Shown: positions 44,541 through 53,587, counted from the stretch's first letter. The stretch: DNA of 64,000 nucleotides from Bradyrhizobium lablabi (GCF_018129385.1 NZ_JAFCLN010000028.1:1-64000), one strand, 5' to 3'. Notes: generated from the letters alone by a model not told the origin. Numbers and translations: made by a program.

Positions 44541-47104
44541 TCGGCAGCGTTGCGCGCGGCCTGGTCGGCCGGGAATTCGCAGGTGACGGTCGTGCCCTGG
44601 CCGACGATGGAATCGACGCGCACCTTGCCGCCGTGGAGTTCGACAAAGGAGCGCACCAGCGAAAGTCCGAGACCGACGCCGCGGTGCCGCGAGCCGTTGG
44701 AATGGCTTTCGAACCAGTTGAATACCTTGTCCTTGACCTCGGCAGGAATACCCGGTCCGGAATCGGTGACGGTGAAGACGACGCTATGCTCGGTGCGTCG
44801 CGCGCGAACGGCAACGGCGGCATCTTCCGGCGAGAAACCGACGGCGTTGGCAAGCAGGTTATAGAGCACCTGCACCACGCGCCGCTCGTCGCCCGTGAAG
44901 TCACCGATGCCGGGATCGACTTCGACGTTCAGCGTGATGCGATCGGTGGCGAGGCGGTCCTGAATGCCTTCGGCTGCGGCCGCGATCGCCTTGCCGACAT
45001 TGACAGGACCGAGCTCCAGCTTCATGGCGCCGGCATCGATGGTGGCAAGGTCGAGGATGTTGTCGGTGAGCGCGAGCAGCGCATTGGTCGATTTGGTGAC
45101 GTAGTCGAGATACTCGGCCTGTTTCGGCGTCAGCGGCCCGGTCGAGGGATCGCTGAGGAAATGCGCGAAGCCGACGATGGTGGTCAGCGGCGAGCGCAGC
45201 TCGTAGGACACGTGCTGCACGAAATCGACCTTCATCTGGTCGGCGGTTTCCAGCGCCTCGTTACGTTCGCGCAAGGCGCGCTCGACGTTCTCGGTGTCGG
45301 TGATGTCCTGGAAGGTCAGCATGGTCGCGCCGTCGGGTAACGGCATGGTCATGCATTCCAGCACGCTGCCGTCCTTGCGCTCCAGCTTCAGCGCGACCTG
45401 GGCGCGGTTCTCGATCGCGGTAATCGCCTTGCGCAGCGCTCCCCAGACGATGGAATCGTCGAACAGAGGCCGGCACAGGCTTTCAACGGTCTCGATGTGC
45501 GGCTCCTCGCGCAGCGCTTCCGGCGAAAGCTTCCACATCTTGGCGAAGGCCGGGTTGAACAACTGGGCGCGGCCGTTGCTGCCGAACACCGCGACGGCCT
45601 CGGCGAGATTATCAAGCGTTTCGCGCTGGACACGGGTGAGGCGGTCGTACCGCCGCGCCATGTCGAGGCTTTCGGTGACGTTGTCGAACAGATAGGTCAC
45701 GCCGCCTTCGAGGTTCGGCGTCGTGACGACGGAAATGGCCTGGCCGTCCGGCAGGAACCAGGTGTAGGTTTCCGGTTCCACCGCGCGATACGCCTCGTGC
45801 AGCTTGGCCTTCCAGGCGCGGAAATCCGGCTGCTCCGGCAGTTTCCGGCTGGCGCGCAGGCGGTCGAGCACGCTCGAATCATCCGGATTGGAATCGAGGA
45901 ACGCCTGATCGAGGCCCCACAGCCGCCGGTAGGATTCATTATAGAAGGTGAGCCGTCGCTGGGCGTCGAACACGGCGACGCCGGAAGAAAGCTGGTCCAG
46001 CGTGCGGCGATGCGCCTGCGTCATGCGAGTCAGCGCCGCGCGCAGCTCGGCCGCCTCGCCGGCGTCGATGGCGATGCCACCGCTGCCGCCATTGAGTTTT
46101 AGCGCATGCACGTCAAACGTCTTGCGCTCGCCTCCAACCACGATGGGGAGCCGCGCCGCGTAGCTGGCGTTGTCGTTCAGCGCCCGGCCGAGCTGGCCGC
46201 GCTGGTCGGTCTCGAGCAGCTCGAGATTACGACCAATGGCGTCCGCGGCGCTCTGCGCTTCGGTGGCCTTCGCATAGGCAGCGTTGACGTAGCGCAGCTC
46301 GCCTTGCGCGCTCCTGGCCCAGATCGGCCAGGGTGCGGCGGCGGCGAGGTCGCGCAGCAATTCGGTTTCTTCCCAGAGCGCCTTGTAGCGCAGGTTCGCC
46401 TCGGCAAGTTCCCGCCGCACGCCGCCGAGTTCGCGAATCCGCACGATGGCCTGTCCGCCGATCGCGCGGCCCATCGCCTCGATGGCGCGGCCGGTCGAGG
46501 TGGTGAGGTTAAGCAAAAATCCCTCGCCGGCTTCGCGCAGCGCGTCGACGGCGCGCTCCATCTGGAGCGCCGGTTCCGGCGGCAGCCAGGTTCCGAACGC
46601 GAGGATTCGCTGCGGCGAATCTGCCGGCACCAGCAGCGCCACGTCGCCGCTGATCCGCGGCCGGTCGTCGCCCGCCGCCCATGAGATCAGCACCTGCGGT
46701 TCGGCGAACAGCAGCGCGCGCAGCCGGTCGCCTTGCGCCTGCAAGCTGGCGATCTCGACCCGCAGCCGCAATTCGCTGCGTGCGGCGCGCACGCGCGTGC
46801 GCATCAACAGGATCGCCGCCACCACGGAGAACCCGAGCAGCGCCAGCGCGGTGGTCAGGACGGCGAATTCCTGGTGATTGAGGTCGAGCCAGGCCGAAAT
46901 CGTGTCCGCAATGGCGAGCTCGGCGGCCACGGCGGTTCCGAACGGCAGCACAAGCGTAGTGACGAGTCCGCTCATGCCGTGGCGCGCCAGTGAGGTGCAC
47001 GACAGCAGGGTTCGACGCATCGCCGCGACTACGCCTGACATACTTTGCCCCAAGAACGCACGATTCCACGCCCCGACGTTTCCCCACATCGACGCGCGAA
47101 TCAT
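44537..47104 (-). CDS. divL: DivL-like PAS sensor kinase with tyrosine at the H-box site
   Basis: About 855 residues if translation starts at ATG 47104; a GTG at 47167 and an ATG at 47041 are alternatives. One or two N-terminal membrane helices lie at about 45-60 and 78-100. Then comes a region with several PAS-like segments (for example SSGVAVFDAQRRLTFYNESY and EAVAVFGSNGRAQLFNPAF). The C-terminus has DHp and ATPase domains: N-box VLYNLLANAVGFS, G1 DSGPGIP, G2 GVGLGLSLV. The H-box reads VSYELRSPL, so Tyr (codon at 45203-45205) replaces the phospho-His of SHELRTPL, as in Caulobacter DivL (Tyr550). DivL steers CckA/CtrA cell-cycle signalling. Confidence 0.85.
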   Translation of the reverse strand: MIRASMWGNVGAWNRAFLGQSMSGVVAAMRRTLLSCTSLARHGMSGLVTTLVLPFGTAVAAELAIADTISAWLDLNHQEFAVLTTALALLGFSVVAAILLMRTRVRAARSELRLRVEIASLQAQGDRLRALLFAEPQVLISWAAGDDRPRISGDVALLVPADSPQRILAFGTWLPPEPALQMERAVDALREAGEGFLLNLTTSTGRAIEAMGRAIGGQAIVRIRELGGVRRELAEANLRYKALWEETELLRDLAAAAPWPIWARSAQGELRYVNAAYAKATEAQSAADAIGRNLELLETDQRGQLGRALNDNASYAARLPIVVGGERKTFDVHALKLNGGSGGIAIDAGEAAELRAALTRMTQAHRRTLDQLSSGVAVFDAQRRLTFYNESYRRLWGLDQAFLDSNPDDSSVLDRLRASRKLPEQPDFRAWKAKLHEAYRAVEPETYTWFLPDGQAISVVTTPNLEGGVTYLFDNVTESLDMARRYDRLTRVQRETLDNLAEAVAVFGSNGRAQLFNPAFAKMWKLSPEALREEPHIETVESLCRPLFDDSIVWGALRKAITAIENRAQVALKLERKDGSVLECMTMPLPDGATMLTFQDITDTENVERALRERNEALETADQMKVDFVQHVSYELRSPLTTIVGFAHFLSDPSTGPLTPKQAEYLDYVTKSTNALLALTDNILDLATIDAGAMKLELGPVNVGKAIAAAAEGIQDRLATDRITLNVEVDPGIGDFTGDERRVVQVLYNLLANAVGFSPEDAAVAVRARRTEHSVVFTVTDSGPGIPAEVKDKVFNWFESHSNGSRHRGVGLGLSLVRSFVELHGGKVRVDSIVGQGTTVTCEFPADQAARNAAE

Positions 47105-47225
47105 TTGAGAATAGTCCCAAGGCGACTCGACCGGTAAGAGTCCGAACCGTGAACGTGAATCCTCCACTGAAAAAAGTGCGAGGGCTTTACGAAATGTTTC
47201 CGTAATGGCGCGGCTGCCGGCTCAG

Positions 47226-47684
47226 CTAGCGCCCGGTCGAGCCAAAACCGCCGCTGCCGCGGCCGGTGCCGGAGAGCTCTTCCACCACAACCAGCGCTGC
47301 CCGCACCACGGGCGCAATCACCATCTGCGCGATGCGCTCGCCGCGCCGGATTGGGAACGACGTTTCGCCATGATTGATCAAAATCACCGAGATTTCGCCG
47401 CGATAATCCGCATCGATCGTGCCGGGTGAATTGAGCACGGTGACGCCGTGCTTGGCGGCGAGGCCCGATCGCGGCCGCACCTGCGCCTCATAGCCAGACG
47501 GCAGTGCGATGGTCAGGCCCGTTGGAACCATTGCGTGCTTGCCGGGAGCGAGGATCATCGGCGTGTCCTGTGGCACCGCTGCGAGCAGATCGAGCCCGGC
47601 GGCGTCAGCGGTCTGGTAGGCCGGCAGCGCGAGGCCTTCGGCATGCGGCAATTGCCGGATATCCACTTTCACCGTAGCGCTCAC
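47226..47684 (-). CDS. dut: dUTP diphosphatase
   Basis: 152 residues from GTG 47684, which overlaps the coaBC stop (GTGA). The five trimeric dUTPase motifs are visible: AGLDLLA (1), RPRSGLAAKHGV (2), GTIDADYRGEI (3), RRGERIAQMV (4) and the C-terminal RGSGGFGSTGR (5). It hydrolyses dUTP to dUMP, keeping uracil out of DNA and feeding dTMP synthesis. The coaBC-dut pair is a conserved proteobacterial arrangement. Confidence 0.97.
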   Translation of the reverse strand: MSATVKVDIRQLPHAEGLALPAYQTADAAGLDLLAAVPQDTPMILAPGKHAMVPTGLTIALPSGYEAQVRPRSGLAAKHGVTVLNSPGTIDADYRGEISVILINHGETSFPIRRGERIAQMVIAPVVRAALVVVEELSGTGRGSGGFGSTGR

Positions 47685-49087
47685 GAATTTGTCTCCACCG
47701 CTTTCGCAATCTTCGCCACCAGTTCGGCTGCGACCTGTTCCTTGGTCATGACCGGCCAGGAATCGACATCGATATCATCGCCGTCGCGCGTCAACAGATG
47801 CACGGTGTTGCGGTCGCCGCCCATCACGCCTGTGGCTGGCGAGACGTCGTTGGCGACGATCCAGTCGCAGCCCTTGCGCTTGATTTTGGCCTTGGCGTTA
47901 TCGATCAGATGCTCGGTCTCGGCGGCAAAACCGATCACCAGCGGCGGACGCTTTTCCGTCAGTTTGGAGACCGTGGCCAGGATATCGGGGTTTTCAACGA
48001 GCTGGAGCGGCGGCATGCCGGCCGGCGTCTTCTTCAGCTTTTGCGCGCCTTCCGTGGCGACGCGCCAGTCGGCGACCGCGGCAGCGAAGATCGCGATGTC
48101 AGCCGGAAGCGCGGCCTCGACATGATGCAGCATGTCGCGCGCGGATTCCACGTGAGTCACCGTGACGCCTGCCGGGTCGTGCAGATCGACGGGGCCGGTC
48201 ACCAGCACGACGTCGGCGCCGGCCGCTTGCGCCGCGGCGGCAATCGCAAAACCCTGCTTGCCGGAGGAGCGGTTGGCGATGTAGCGCACCGGATCGATCG
48301 CCTCATGCGTGGGCCCGGCGGTGATCAGCACGCGCTTGCCCGCCAGTGGCCGCGGTCTTGGCGGACGCAGCATATGCTCGGCGGCAGCTGCAATCTCGGT
48401 CGGCTCCGACATCCGCCCGACGCCGGCTTCGCCCGCCTCCGCCATCTCGCCGGCATTGGGGCCGACGGTATGGATGCCGTCGCGGCGAAGCTGCATCACA
48501 TTGCGCCGGGTCGCGGGGTTATTCCACATCAGCGGGTTCATCGCCGGCGCCAGCAGGATCGGCTTGTTGGCGGCCAGCAAAATCGCGCTGGCGAGATCGT
48601 CGGCGTGGCCCTGCGCCATCTTTGCCATCAGGTCGGCGGTGGCGGGCGCCACCACGATCAGGTCGCACTCGCGGGCGAGGCGGATATGGCCGGCGTCGAA
48701 CTCGCTCTCGGGATCGAACAGATCCGTATAGACGCGCTCATGCGACAGCGCGCTCGCCGCCAGCGGGGTGACGAATTGCTGCGCAGCCTTGGTCAGCACG
48801 CAGCGGACCTCGATGCGGCGCTCCTTCAGCCGCCGGATCAGGTCGAGCGCCTTGTAGGCGGCGATGCCGCCGCCGATGATCAGGGTGACCCGCGGGTTTC
48901 CGGTGGCCGCAGTGGAGGGTTGCTGGCGTTCTGTGGATTGCGGGGACGGCGCCGGGCCGATTTGCTGCGAAGCATCGCGCAATATCACCCGCACCTCGTC
49001 CTCGACCGAGCGGCCATTGCGGGCGGCGCGGAGCCGCAATTCTTCATGAATGGCGTCGTCGAGCTTGCGGATGCTGAGATTGGCCAT
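47681..49087 (-). CDS. coaBC: RHH-domain fused CoaBC (phosphopantothenoylcysteine decarboxylase/synthetase)
   Basis: 468 residues. Residues 1-40 (MANLSIRKLDD..., ...NGRSVEDEVRVILRDA) match the ribbon-helix-helix DNA-binding domain of FitA/VapB-like antitoxins and precede a Pro/Ser/Gln linker of about 25 residues. CoaC starts near 66 with VTLIIGGGIAAYKALDL and includes APAMNPLMWNNPA and VVAPATADLMAKM. CoaB starts near 247 with KRVLITAGPTHEAIDPVRYIANRSSGKQG, and includes VADWRVA and KLKK. CoaBC carries out two steps of coenzyme A synthesis. The ATG at 49087 is supported by the RHH homology. The promoter region holds three GCTAGC sites. Confidence 0.93.
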   Translation of the reverse strand: MANLSIRKLDDAIHEELRLRAARNGRSVEDEVRVILRDASQQIGPAPSPQSTERQQPSTAATGNPRVTLIIGGGIAAYKALDLIRRLKERRIEVRCVLTKAAQQFVTPLAASALSHERVYTDLFDPESEFDAGHIRLARECDLIVVAPATADLMAKMAQGHADDLASAILLAANKPILLAPAMNPLMWNNPATRRNVMQLRRDGIHTVGPNAGEMAEAGEAGVGRMSEPTEIAAAAEHMLRPPRPRPLAGKRVLITAGPTHEAIDPVRYIANRSSGKQGFAIAAAAQAAGADVVLVTGPVDLHDPAGVTVTHVESARDMLHHVEAALPADIAIFAAAVADWRVATEGAQKLKKTPAGMPPLQLVENPDILATVSKLTEKRPPLVIGFAAETEHLIDNAKAKIKRKGCDWIVANDVSPATGVMGGDRNTVHLLTRDGDDIDVDSWPVMTKEQVAAELVAKIAKAVETNS

Positions 49088-49108
49088 GGCTGCCGTCCCG
49101 GAGCTATA

Positions 49109-49139
49109 TTGCTAGCAATGCTAGCAAATCAACGCTAGC
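49109..49139. promoter_or_regulatory. Triple GCTAGC palindrome at the coaBC promoter (candidate RHH operator)
   Basis: TTGCTAGCA-A-TGCTAGCAA (49109-49127) is a perfect 19-base palindrome around one central base, and a third GCTAGC lies at 49134-49139. The block fills half of the 59-base gap between ubiB and coaBC, 22-52 bases from the start codon. Closely spaced palindromic sites of this type are usual for autoregulated RHH antitoxins. Confidence 0.7.
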
Positions 49140-49146
49140 TTTGCAA

Positions 49147-50721
49147 TCAGAGCCGAAGCACGGCGAACAGGACGCCAATAAACGTCAGCGCCATGATCCA
49201 GAGCGCCAGCGTGCGCCAGCGGTTCTTGCTGCGCTCGGCCCGGCCCAGCGCGGCGACGGTCTCCGGCGACAGCACCACGCCATGGCGGACCATGCCTTCC
49301 AGATGCTCCAGCACGGTCAGCGCCCGGCTGGCGATGGCCGGCAGGTTGGCGGCGACGCGGCCGAGTTCGCCCGCGCCGGCCATGGCGCCCTGGATGCGGC
49401 CGATCGGGCCGAGATTGCGCTCGATCCACTCGCGCACCACGGGGTCGGCGACCTTCCAGATATCGAGTTTTGGGTCAAAGCCGCGCGCCACGCCTTCCAC
49501 CACCACCATGGTCTTTTGCAGCAGGATCAACTCGGGCCGCGTCTGCATGTCGAACAGGCCGGTGACCTCGAGCAGCAAGGTCAGCAGCTTGGCCATCGAG
49601 ATTTCTTCGGCGGTGCGGTTGTGGATCGGCTCGCCGATGGCGCGGATCGCTTGCGCAAAGTTCTCCACCGAGTGATGGCCCGGCACATAGCCGGCCTCGA
49701 AATGCACTTCGGCGACGCGGCGATAGTCGCGGGTGATGAAGCCGAGCAGGATCTCGGCGAGGAAGCGCCGCTCCTTCAGCCCGAGCCGCCCCATGATGCC
49801 GAAATCGACCGCGACCAGCCGCCCGGTGTCGTCGAGGAACATATTGCCCGGATGCATGTCGGCATGGAAAAAGCCGTCGCGCAGCGCGTGCCGCAGAAAG
49901 CTCTGGATGATCTTGCGGCCGAGATCGGGCAGGTCGACATGCGCCTGCGCCAGCCGCGCGTGATCGTTCAGCGCGATGCCGTCGATCCATTCCATCGTCA
50001 GCACGTTGTGGGTGGTGCGGTCCCAGTCGACGGTCGGCACGCGGAAATCCGGATCGTCGCGGGTGTTCTCCGCCATCTCGGAGAGCGCCGCCGCCTCCAG
50101 CCGCAGATCCATTTCCATCGCCACCGAGCGCGACATGGTGTTGATGACTTCGACCAGCCGCAGCCGCCGCGCTTCCGCCGAATGCGCTTCGGCCTTGTGC
50201 GCGACGTAGAAGAAATCGCTGAGGTCGCGCCGGAAGCGCGAACTGACATTGGGCCGCAGCACCTTCACCGCGACCGGATGGCGCACGCCGTCGCGCAGCA
50301 CCTCGCCGCGATGCACCTGTGCGATCGATGCCGCGGCCACGGACGGCCCGAGGCTCGCAAAGGCCTGCGCAACGGGCTTTTCCAGCGATTGCGCGATCGC
50401 CGCCTCGGCTTCGCTCTGCGAAAACGGCGGCAGGCGATCCTGGAGGCTTTCGAGGTCGCGCGCCATCACGACGCCGACCACGTCGGGGCGGGTGGCCAGA
50501 AACTGTCCGAGCTTGAGATAGGCCGGGCCCAGCCGCGTCAGCGCGCGCGACAGCCGGGGCCCGGATTTGGCGCCGGGCCGCTCGATCAATCGCGCGAGCT
50601 TCATCAGGAGCTGCGCGGGCGGCGGCACCAGCGCGGGATCGATGACGCCGAACACGCCCTCGCGCGCGAACACCAGGCCGGCGCGGGCCAGCCGCGCGAT
50701 GTGGGTTGTCGCAGAGATCAC
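49147..50721 (-). CDS. ubiB: UbiB, ubiquinone biosynthesis atypical kinase-like protein
   Basis: 524 residues of the ABC1/ADCK (UbiB) family. The KxGQ motif is in AYLKLGQFLATRPD, the alanine-rich nucleotide loop is AAASIAQVHRG, VAVKVLRP has the Lys, HADMHPGNMFL is the catalytic-like loop and AVDFGIMGRL the metal site. The C-terminus ends in a hydrophobic anchor (LALWIMALTFIGVLFAVLRL). It is needed for coenzyme Q hydroxylation steps as an ATPase, not itself a hydroxylase. It overlaps ubiE by 4 bases. Confidence 0.96.
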   Translation of the reverse strand: MISATTHIARLARAGLVFAREGVFGVIDPALVPPPAQLLMKLARLIERPGAKSGPRLSRALTRLGPAYLKLGQFLATRPDVVGVVMARDLESLQDRLPPFSQSEAEAAIAQSLEKPVAQAFASLGPSVAAASIAQVHRGEVLRDGVRHPVAVKVLRPNVSSRFRRDLSDFFYVAHKAEAHSAEARRLRLVEVINTMSRSVAMEMDLRLEAAALSEMAENTRDDPDFRVPTVDWDRTTHNVLTMEWIDGIALNDHARLAQAHVDLPDLGRKIIQSFLRHALRDGFFHADMHPGNMFLDDTGRLVAVDFGIMGRLGLKERRFLAEILLGFITRDYRRVAEVHFEAGYVPGHHSVENFAQAIRAIGEPIHNRTAEEISMAKLLTLLLEVTGLFDMQTRPELILLQKTMVVVEGVARGFDPKLDIWKVADPVVREWIERNLGPIGRIQGAMAGAGELGRVAANLPAIASRALTVLEHLEGMVRHGVVLSPETVAALGRAERSKNRWRTLALWIMALTFIGVLFAVLRL

Positions 50722-51482
50722 AAACGCCAGCCCGAATGCAACGCCACGATGTTACCCGAGAGGCTCTGCCATTTGACGCGCGAAAAGCCGGCGGCGCCGA
50801 TCATTTCGGCAAAGGCGTTTGGCTTTGGAAATTTGCGGATCGACTCGACGAGATACTGGTAAGAGTCCGCATCGCCCGTGACGGCGCGGCCAAGCGGCGG
50901 GATCACCCGGAACGAGAACAGGTCATAGAGCTTGTCGAGGCCGGGCACGTCGACGGTGGAAAATTCCAGGCACAGGAACCGGCCGCCGGGCCGCAGCACG
51001 CGCCAGGCCTCCTTCAGCGCCAGGTCGATCTGCGGCACGTTGCGGATGCCGAACGCGATGGTGTAGGCGTCAAAGCTGCGATCGGGAAAGGCCAGGGCCT
51101 CGGCATTACCCTCGACGAACGTCACGCGGTCATCGAGATGCTGAGCAGCCGCGCGGTTGCGGCCGACTTGCAGCATGTCGGCGTTGATGTCGCAGACGGT
51201 GGCGCGAAAGCCGGCCCCCGATTTCTTCGCCGCCCGGAACGCGATGTCACCGGTGCCGCCGGCAACGTCGAGCAGCGCGAACGGCGCGTCTGATTTCGGC
51301 GGGTTGAGCGTGGTGATCATGATGTCCTTCCAGGCCCGGTGCAGGCCGGCCGACATCAAATCGTTCATCAGGTCGTAGCGCGAGGCGACGCTGCGAAACA
51401 CGTCGTTCACCAGCGACTGTTTTTCGCCCAGGGGCACGTCCCTGTAGCCAAAATGCGTGGTTTGCTCCGGCCGATCCATCAC
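50718..51482 (-). CDS. ubiE: Ubiquinone/menaquinone methyltransferase UbiE
   Basis: 254 residues. SAM-binding motif I is LLDVAGGTGDIAFR near residue 68; VTFVEGNAEALAFPD (motif II-like) and the YTIAFGIRNVPQID signature of UbiE follow. It C-methylates the quinone ring. Divergent from mutM with 79 bases between; the conserved mutM-ubiE-ubiB-coaBC order of alphaproteobacteria is intact. Confidence 0.97.
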   Translation of the reverse strand: MMDRPEQTTHFGYRDVPLGEKQSLVNDVFRSVASRYDLMNDLMSAGLHRAWKDIMITTLNPPKSDAPFALLDVAGGTGDIAFRAAKKSGAGFRATVCDINADMLQVGRNRAAAQHLDDRVTFVEGNAEALAFPDRSFDAYTIAFGIRNVPQIDLALKEAWRVLRPGGRFLCLEFSTVDVPGLDKLYDLFSFRVIPPLGRAVTGDADSYQYLVESIRKFPKPNAFAEMIGAAGFSRVKWQSLSGNIVALHSGWRL

Positions 51483-51561
51483 TCAACACTCCACAGGCAC
51501 TAACCATAGCGCGCCCGGCGCAATGGAGCTATCACGTCACCTCCATAAGGTGAATGACCCG

Positions 51562-52443
51562 ATGCCTGAATTACCCGAAGTCGAGACGGTTCGCCGCGGC
51601 CTTCAGCCGGTCATGGAGGGGGCAAAAATCCTGAAAGCGGAAGCCCGCCGGAAGGATTTGCGCTTTCCCTTTCAAAAGGATTTTACTGCGCGCCTGAACG
51701 GTCAGACCGTCACCGGGCTTGGCCGGCGCGCCAAATATCTGATGGCGGACCTGACCTCCGGCGACGTGCTGCTGATGCATCTGGGCATGTCGGGCTCCTT
51801 CCGCGTGCTGAAGGGCGAGGCGGAGGCGACGCCGGGCGACTTTCATTATCCGCGCAACGAGGATCGCGCCCACGACCACGTGGTGTTTCACATGTCCTCC
51901 GGCGCGGCGGTCGTATTCAATGATCCGCGCCGCTTCGGCTACATGAAGATCATCGCGCGCAACGAGTTGGAGGAGGAACCGCTGCTCCGGGGGCTCGGGC
52001 CCGAGCCGCTCGGCAATGAATTTGACGCGGCGATGCTGGCGGCGTCCTGCTTCGAGAAGAAGACCAGCCTGAAGGCGGCGCTGCTCGACCAGCGCGTGGT
52101 GGCAGGGCTTGGCAACATCTATGTTTGCGAGGCGCTGTTTCGCGCGCAGCTGTCGCCGCGGCGATCGGCGGCGACGCTGGCCAACAAGAAGGCTGAGCCG
52201 ACCGATCATGCCAGGCGGCTGGTGACCGCCATTCATGGCGTGCTGAACCAGGCGATCAAGGCGGGCGGCTCGTCGCTGCGCGACCATCGCCAGACCACAG
52301 GCGAGCTCGGTTATTTCCAGCACGCGTTCCAGGTCTACGACCGCGAAGGCGAAAAGTGCCAGACCGCGGGCTGTAGCGGCATCGTGCGCCGCTTCAATCA
52401 GAACGGCCGCTCGACCTTCTGGTGTCCGAAGTGCCAGAAGTGA
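51562..52443 (+). CDS. mutM: Formamidopyrimidine-DNA glycosylase (Fpg/MutM)
   Basis: 293 residues from ATG 51562. The N-terminal catalytic proline and Glu2-equivalent come from MPELPEVET. LMHLGMSGSF and HDHVVFHMSSGAAVVFNDPRRFGYM are lesion-binding stretches, and the C-terminal zinc finger is CQTAGCSGI...STFWCPKCQ. The frame is open upstream, but the mature N-terminal Pro is essential, so this ATG decides the start. It excises 8-oxoguanine and formamidopyrimidines. Confidence 0.97.
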   Translation: MPELPEVETVRRGLQPVMEGAKILKAEARRKDLRFPFQKDFTARLNGQTVTGLGRRAKYLMADLTSGDVLLMHLGMSGSFRVLKGEAEATPGDFHYPRNEDRAHDHVVFHMSSGAAVVFNDPRRFGYMKIIARNELEEEPLLRGLGPEPLGNEFDAAMLAASCFEKKTSLKAALLDQRVVAGLGNIYVCEALFRAQLSPRRSAATLANKKAEPTDHARRLVTAIHGVLNQAIKAGGSSLRDHRQTTGELGYFQHAFQVYDREGEKCQTAGCSGIVRRFNQNGRSTFWCPKCQK

Positions 52444-52458
52444 CCGGGCCGACGGCAG

Positions 52459-52663
52459 GGCTATCGCATATGATCCATTTGAGCGTGTGAGCGAGCCCGG
52501 CCTTCATGGTTCGAGACGCGCCGCAAGCGGCGCTCCTCACCATGAGGGTCTAGGATGTCGCCGCGAAACAAGACCTCATCCTGAGGAGCCCGCCAAGGCG
52601 GGCGCCTCGAAGGATGGCCACAACGAAGCCGCCTCATCAAGTCCTTGCCCATATGCGATAGCC
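52459..52663. repeat. Composite repeat between mutM and parA: two-hairpin element inside a 14-bp inverted repeat
   Basis: The 312-base convergent gap between mutM and the first parA-like gene holds no gene. GGCTATCGCATATG (52459-52472) is inverted as CATATGCGATAGCC (52650-52663). Inside lie CATGGTTCGAGACGCG...CGCTCCTCACCATGAGG and CCTCATCCTGAGGAGC...CCTCGAAGGATGG hairpins. Nearer parA a further GTGTCCGTGTCG / CGACACAGACAC stem (about 52690-52740) could end the parA transcript. Confidence 0.75.
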
Positions 52664-52755
52664 TTGGGACCGGCGGGATGGACCACCCGTGTCCGTGTCG
52701 GGCAGGTCCGGGGCTAGAGTCCCGCTCGACACAGACACAGGTGATTACGGCAAGC

Positions 52756-53481
52756 TCAGATGAACCGTGCCGCTTCGGCAGGCGCCTGAATCCCTGATAT
52801 CGAAACGATCGGCAGATCGCTCGCGGCTTCCTCTCGTCCGGCGACGACGGCAAGGCCGAGCCGTTCCTCGATCCAGTTCCAGAGACCGCGGATCTCCTCG
52901 GCGGCTTTGCTTTCCGGCGCGTACTCGCTGACTGCAAGGCCGGCGCGCAGCGCGTCCTGGTGATCGTTGCGCATCGCGATGAAGGGTTGCGCGACGACAT
53001 CGGGAATATCGAGCGCGGATCCGCCGAGCGTGCCGGCGGCGGTGCTGATGCGCTGGCCGCGGATCGGGGTCTGGTTGAGCACGAAGGCGAACGGCGCATT
53101 CGCCGCGCGCAGCTCGCGCAGCGTCAAGGCGGTCGCCTCGATGTCGGCGATGCTCGGGCGTGCCGGGATCAAGCAGAGATCGGCGAGACGAATGGCTGAT
53201 GTCGTCGCGGCGCCGGCGGCGGCGGTATCGACGATCGCCAGGGTCACGCCCTCGTCCTCGATCGCGGCCAGGCGCGGCGCGATATCGCCGGCGGCATAGA
53301 CGGGCTCGACCAGCTTTTCCGCATCGGCCCGCCGTCCTTGCCAGTGAGAGAGCGTGCCGAGCTGGCAGGTCTCGATCAGGCGGACGACGTGTCCGGCCTC
53401 CATTGCGGCAAGCGCGAGGCCGACGGCAAGCGTGCTCTTGCCGGAGCCACCCTTGTGGGTGGCCAATACGATCGTGTGCAT
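52756..53481 (-). CDS. ParA-family ATPase, divergent paralogue 1
   Basis: 241 residues from ATG 53481. A deviant P-loop KGGSGKST lies near residue 10, and VTLAIVDTAAAG is Walker B. At the site where its neighbour has ETDMQG, this copy has ETCQLG, so the conserved switch Asp and Gln of ParA are lost. The rest aligns residue for residue with the second copy: SHWQGRRA, ADLCLIPARPSIADIE, FAFVLNQTP, QPFIAMRNDHQDALRAGLAVSEYAPE. No ParB or centromere-like repeats are nearby, so it is an orphan ParA/MinD-type ATPase of unknown cargo. Confidence 0.85.
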   Translation of the reverse strand: MHTIVLATHKGGSGKSTLAVGLALAAMEAGHVVRLIETCQLGTLSHWQGRRADAEKLVEPVYAAGDIAPRLAAIEDEGVTLAIVDTAAAGAATTSAIRLADLCLIPARPSIADIEATALTLRELRAANAPFAFVLNQTPIRGQRISTAAGTLGGSALDIPDVVAQPFIAMRNDHQDALRAGLAVSEYAPESKAAEEIRGLWNWIEERLGLAVVAGREEAASDLPIVSISGIQAPAEAARFI

Positions 53482-53587
53482 GGAACGTCCCTTGGATTCG
53501 CTGGCCGGGTACGCGGGTACGCCACACTCCTGAGGTGCATCGCATTTGCGCGCTGCGGGGCAATTCTTGCCCAGGACGTGCCCGGCC

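Noticed and set aside
47798..49138. A 446-codon plus-strand frame antisense to coaBC
   Set aside because: No motifs; the minus strand contains complete CoaB and CoaC signatures.
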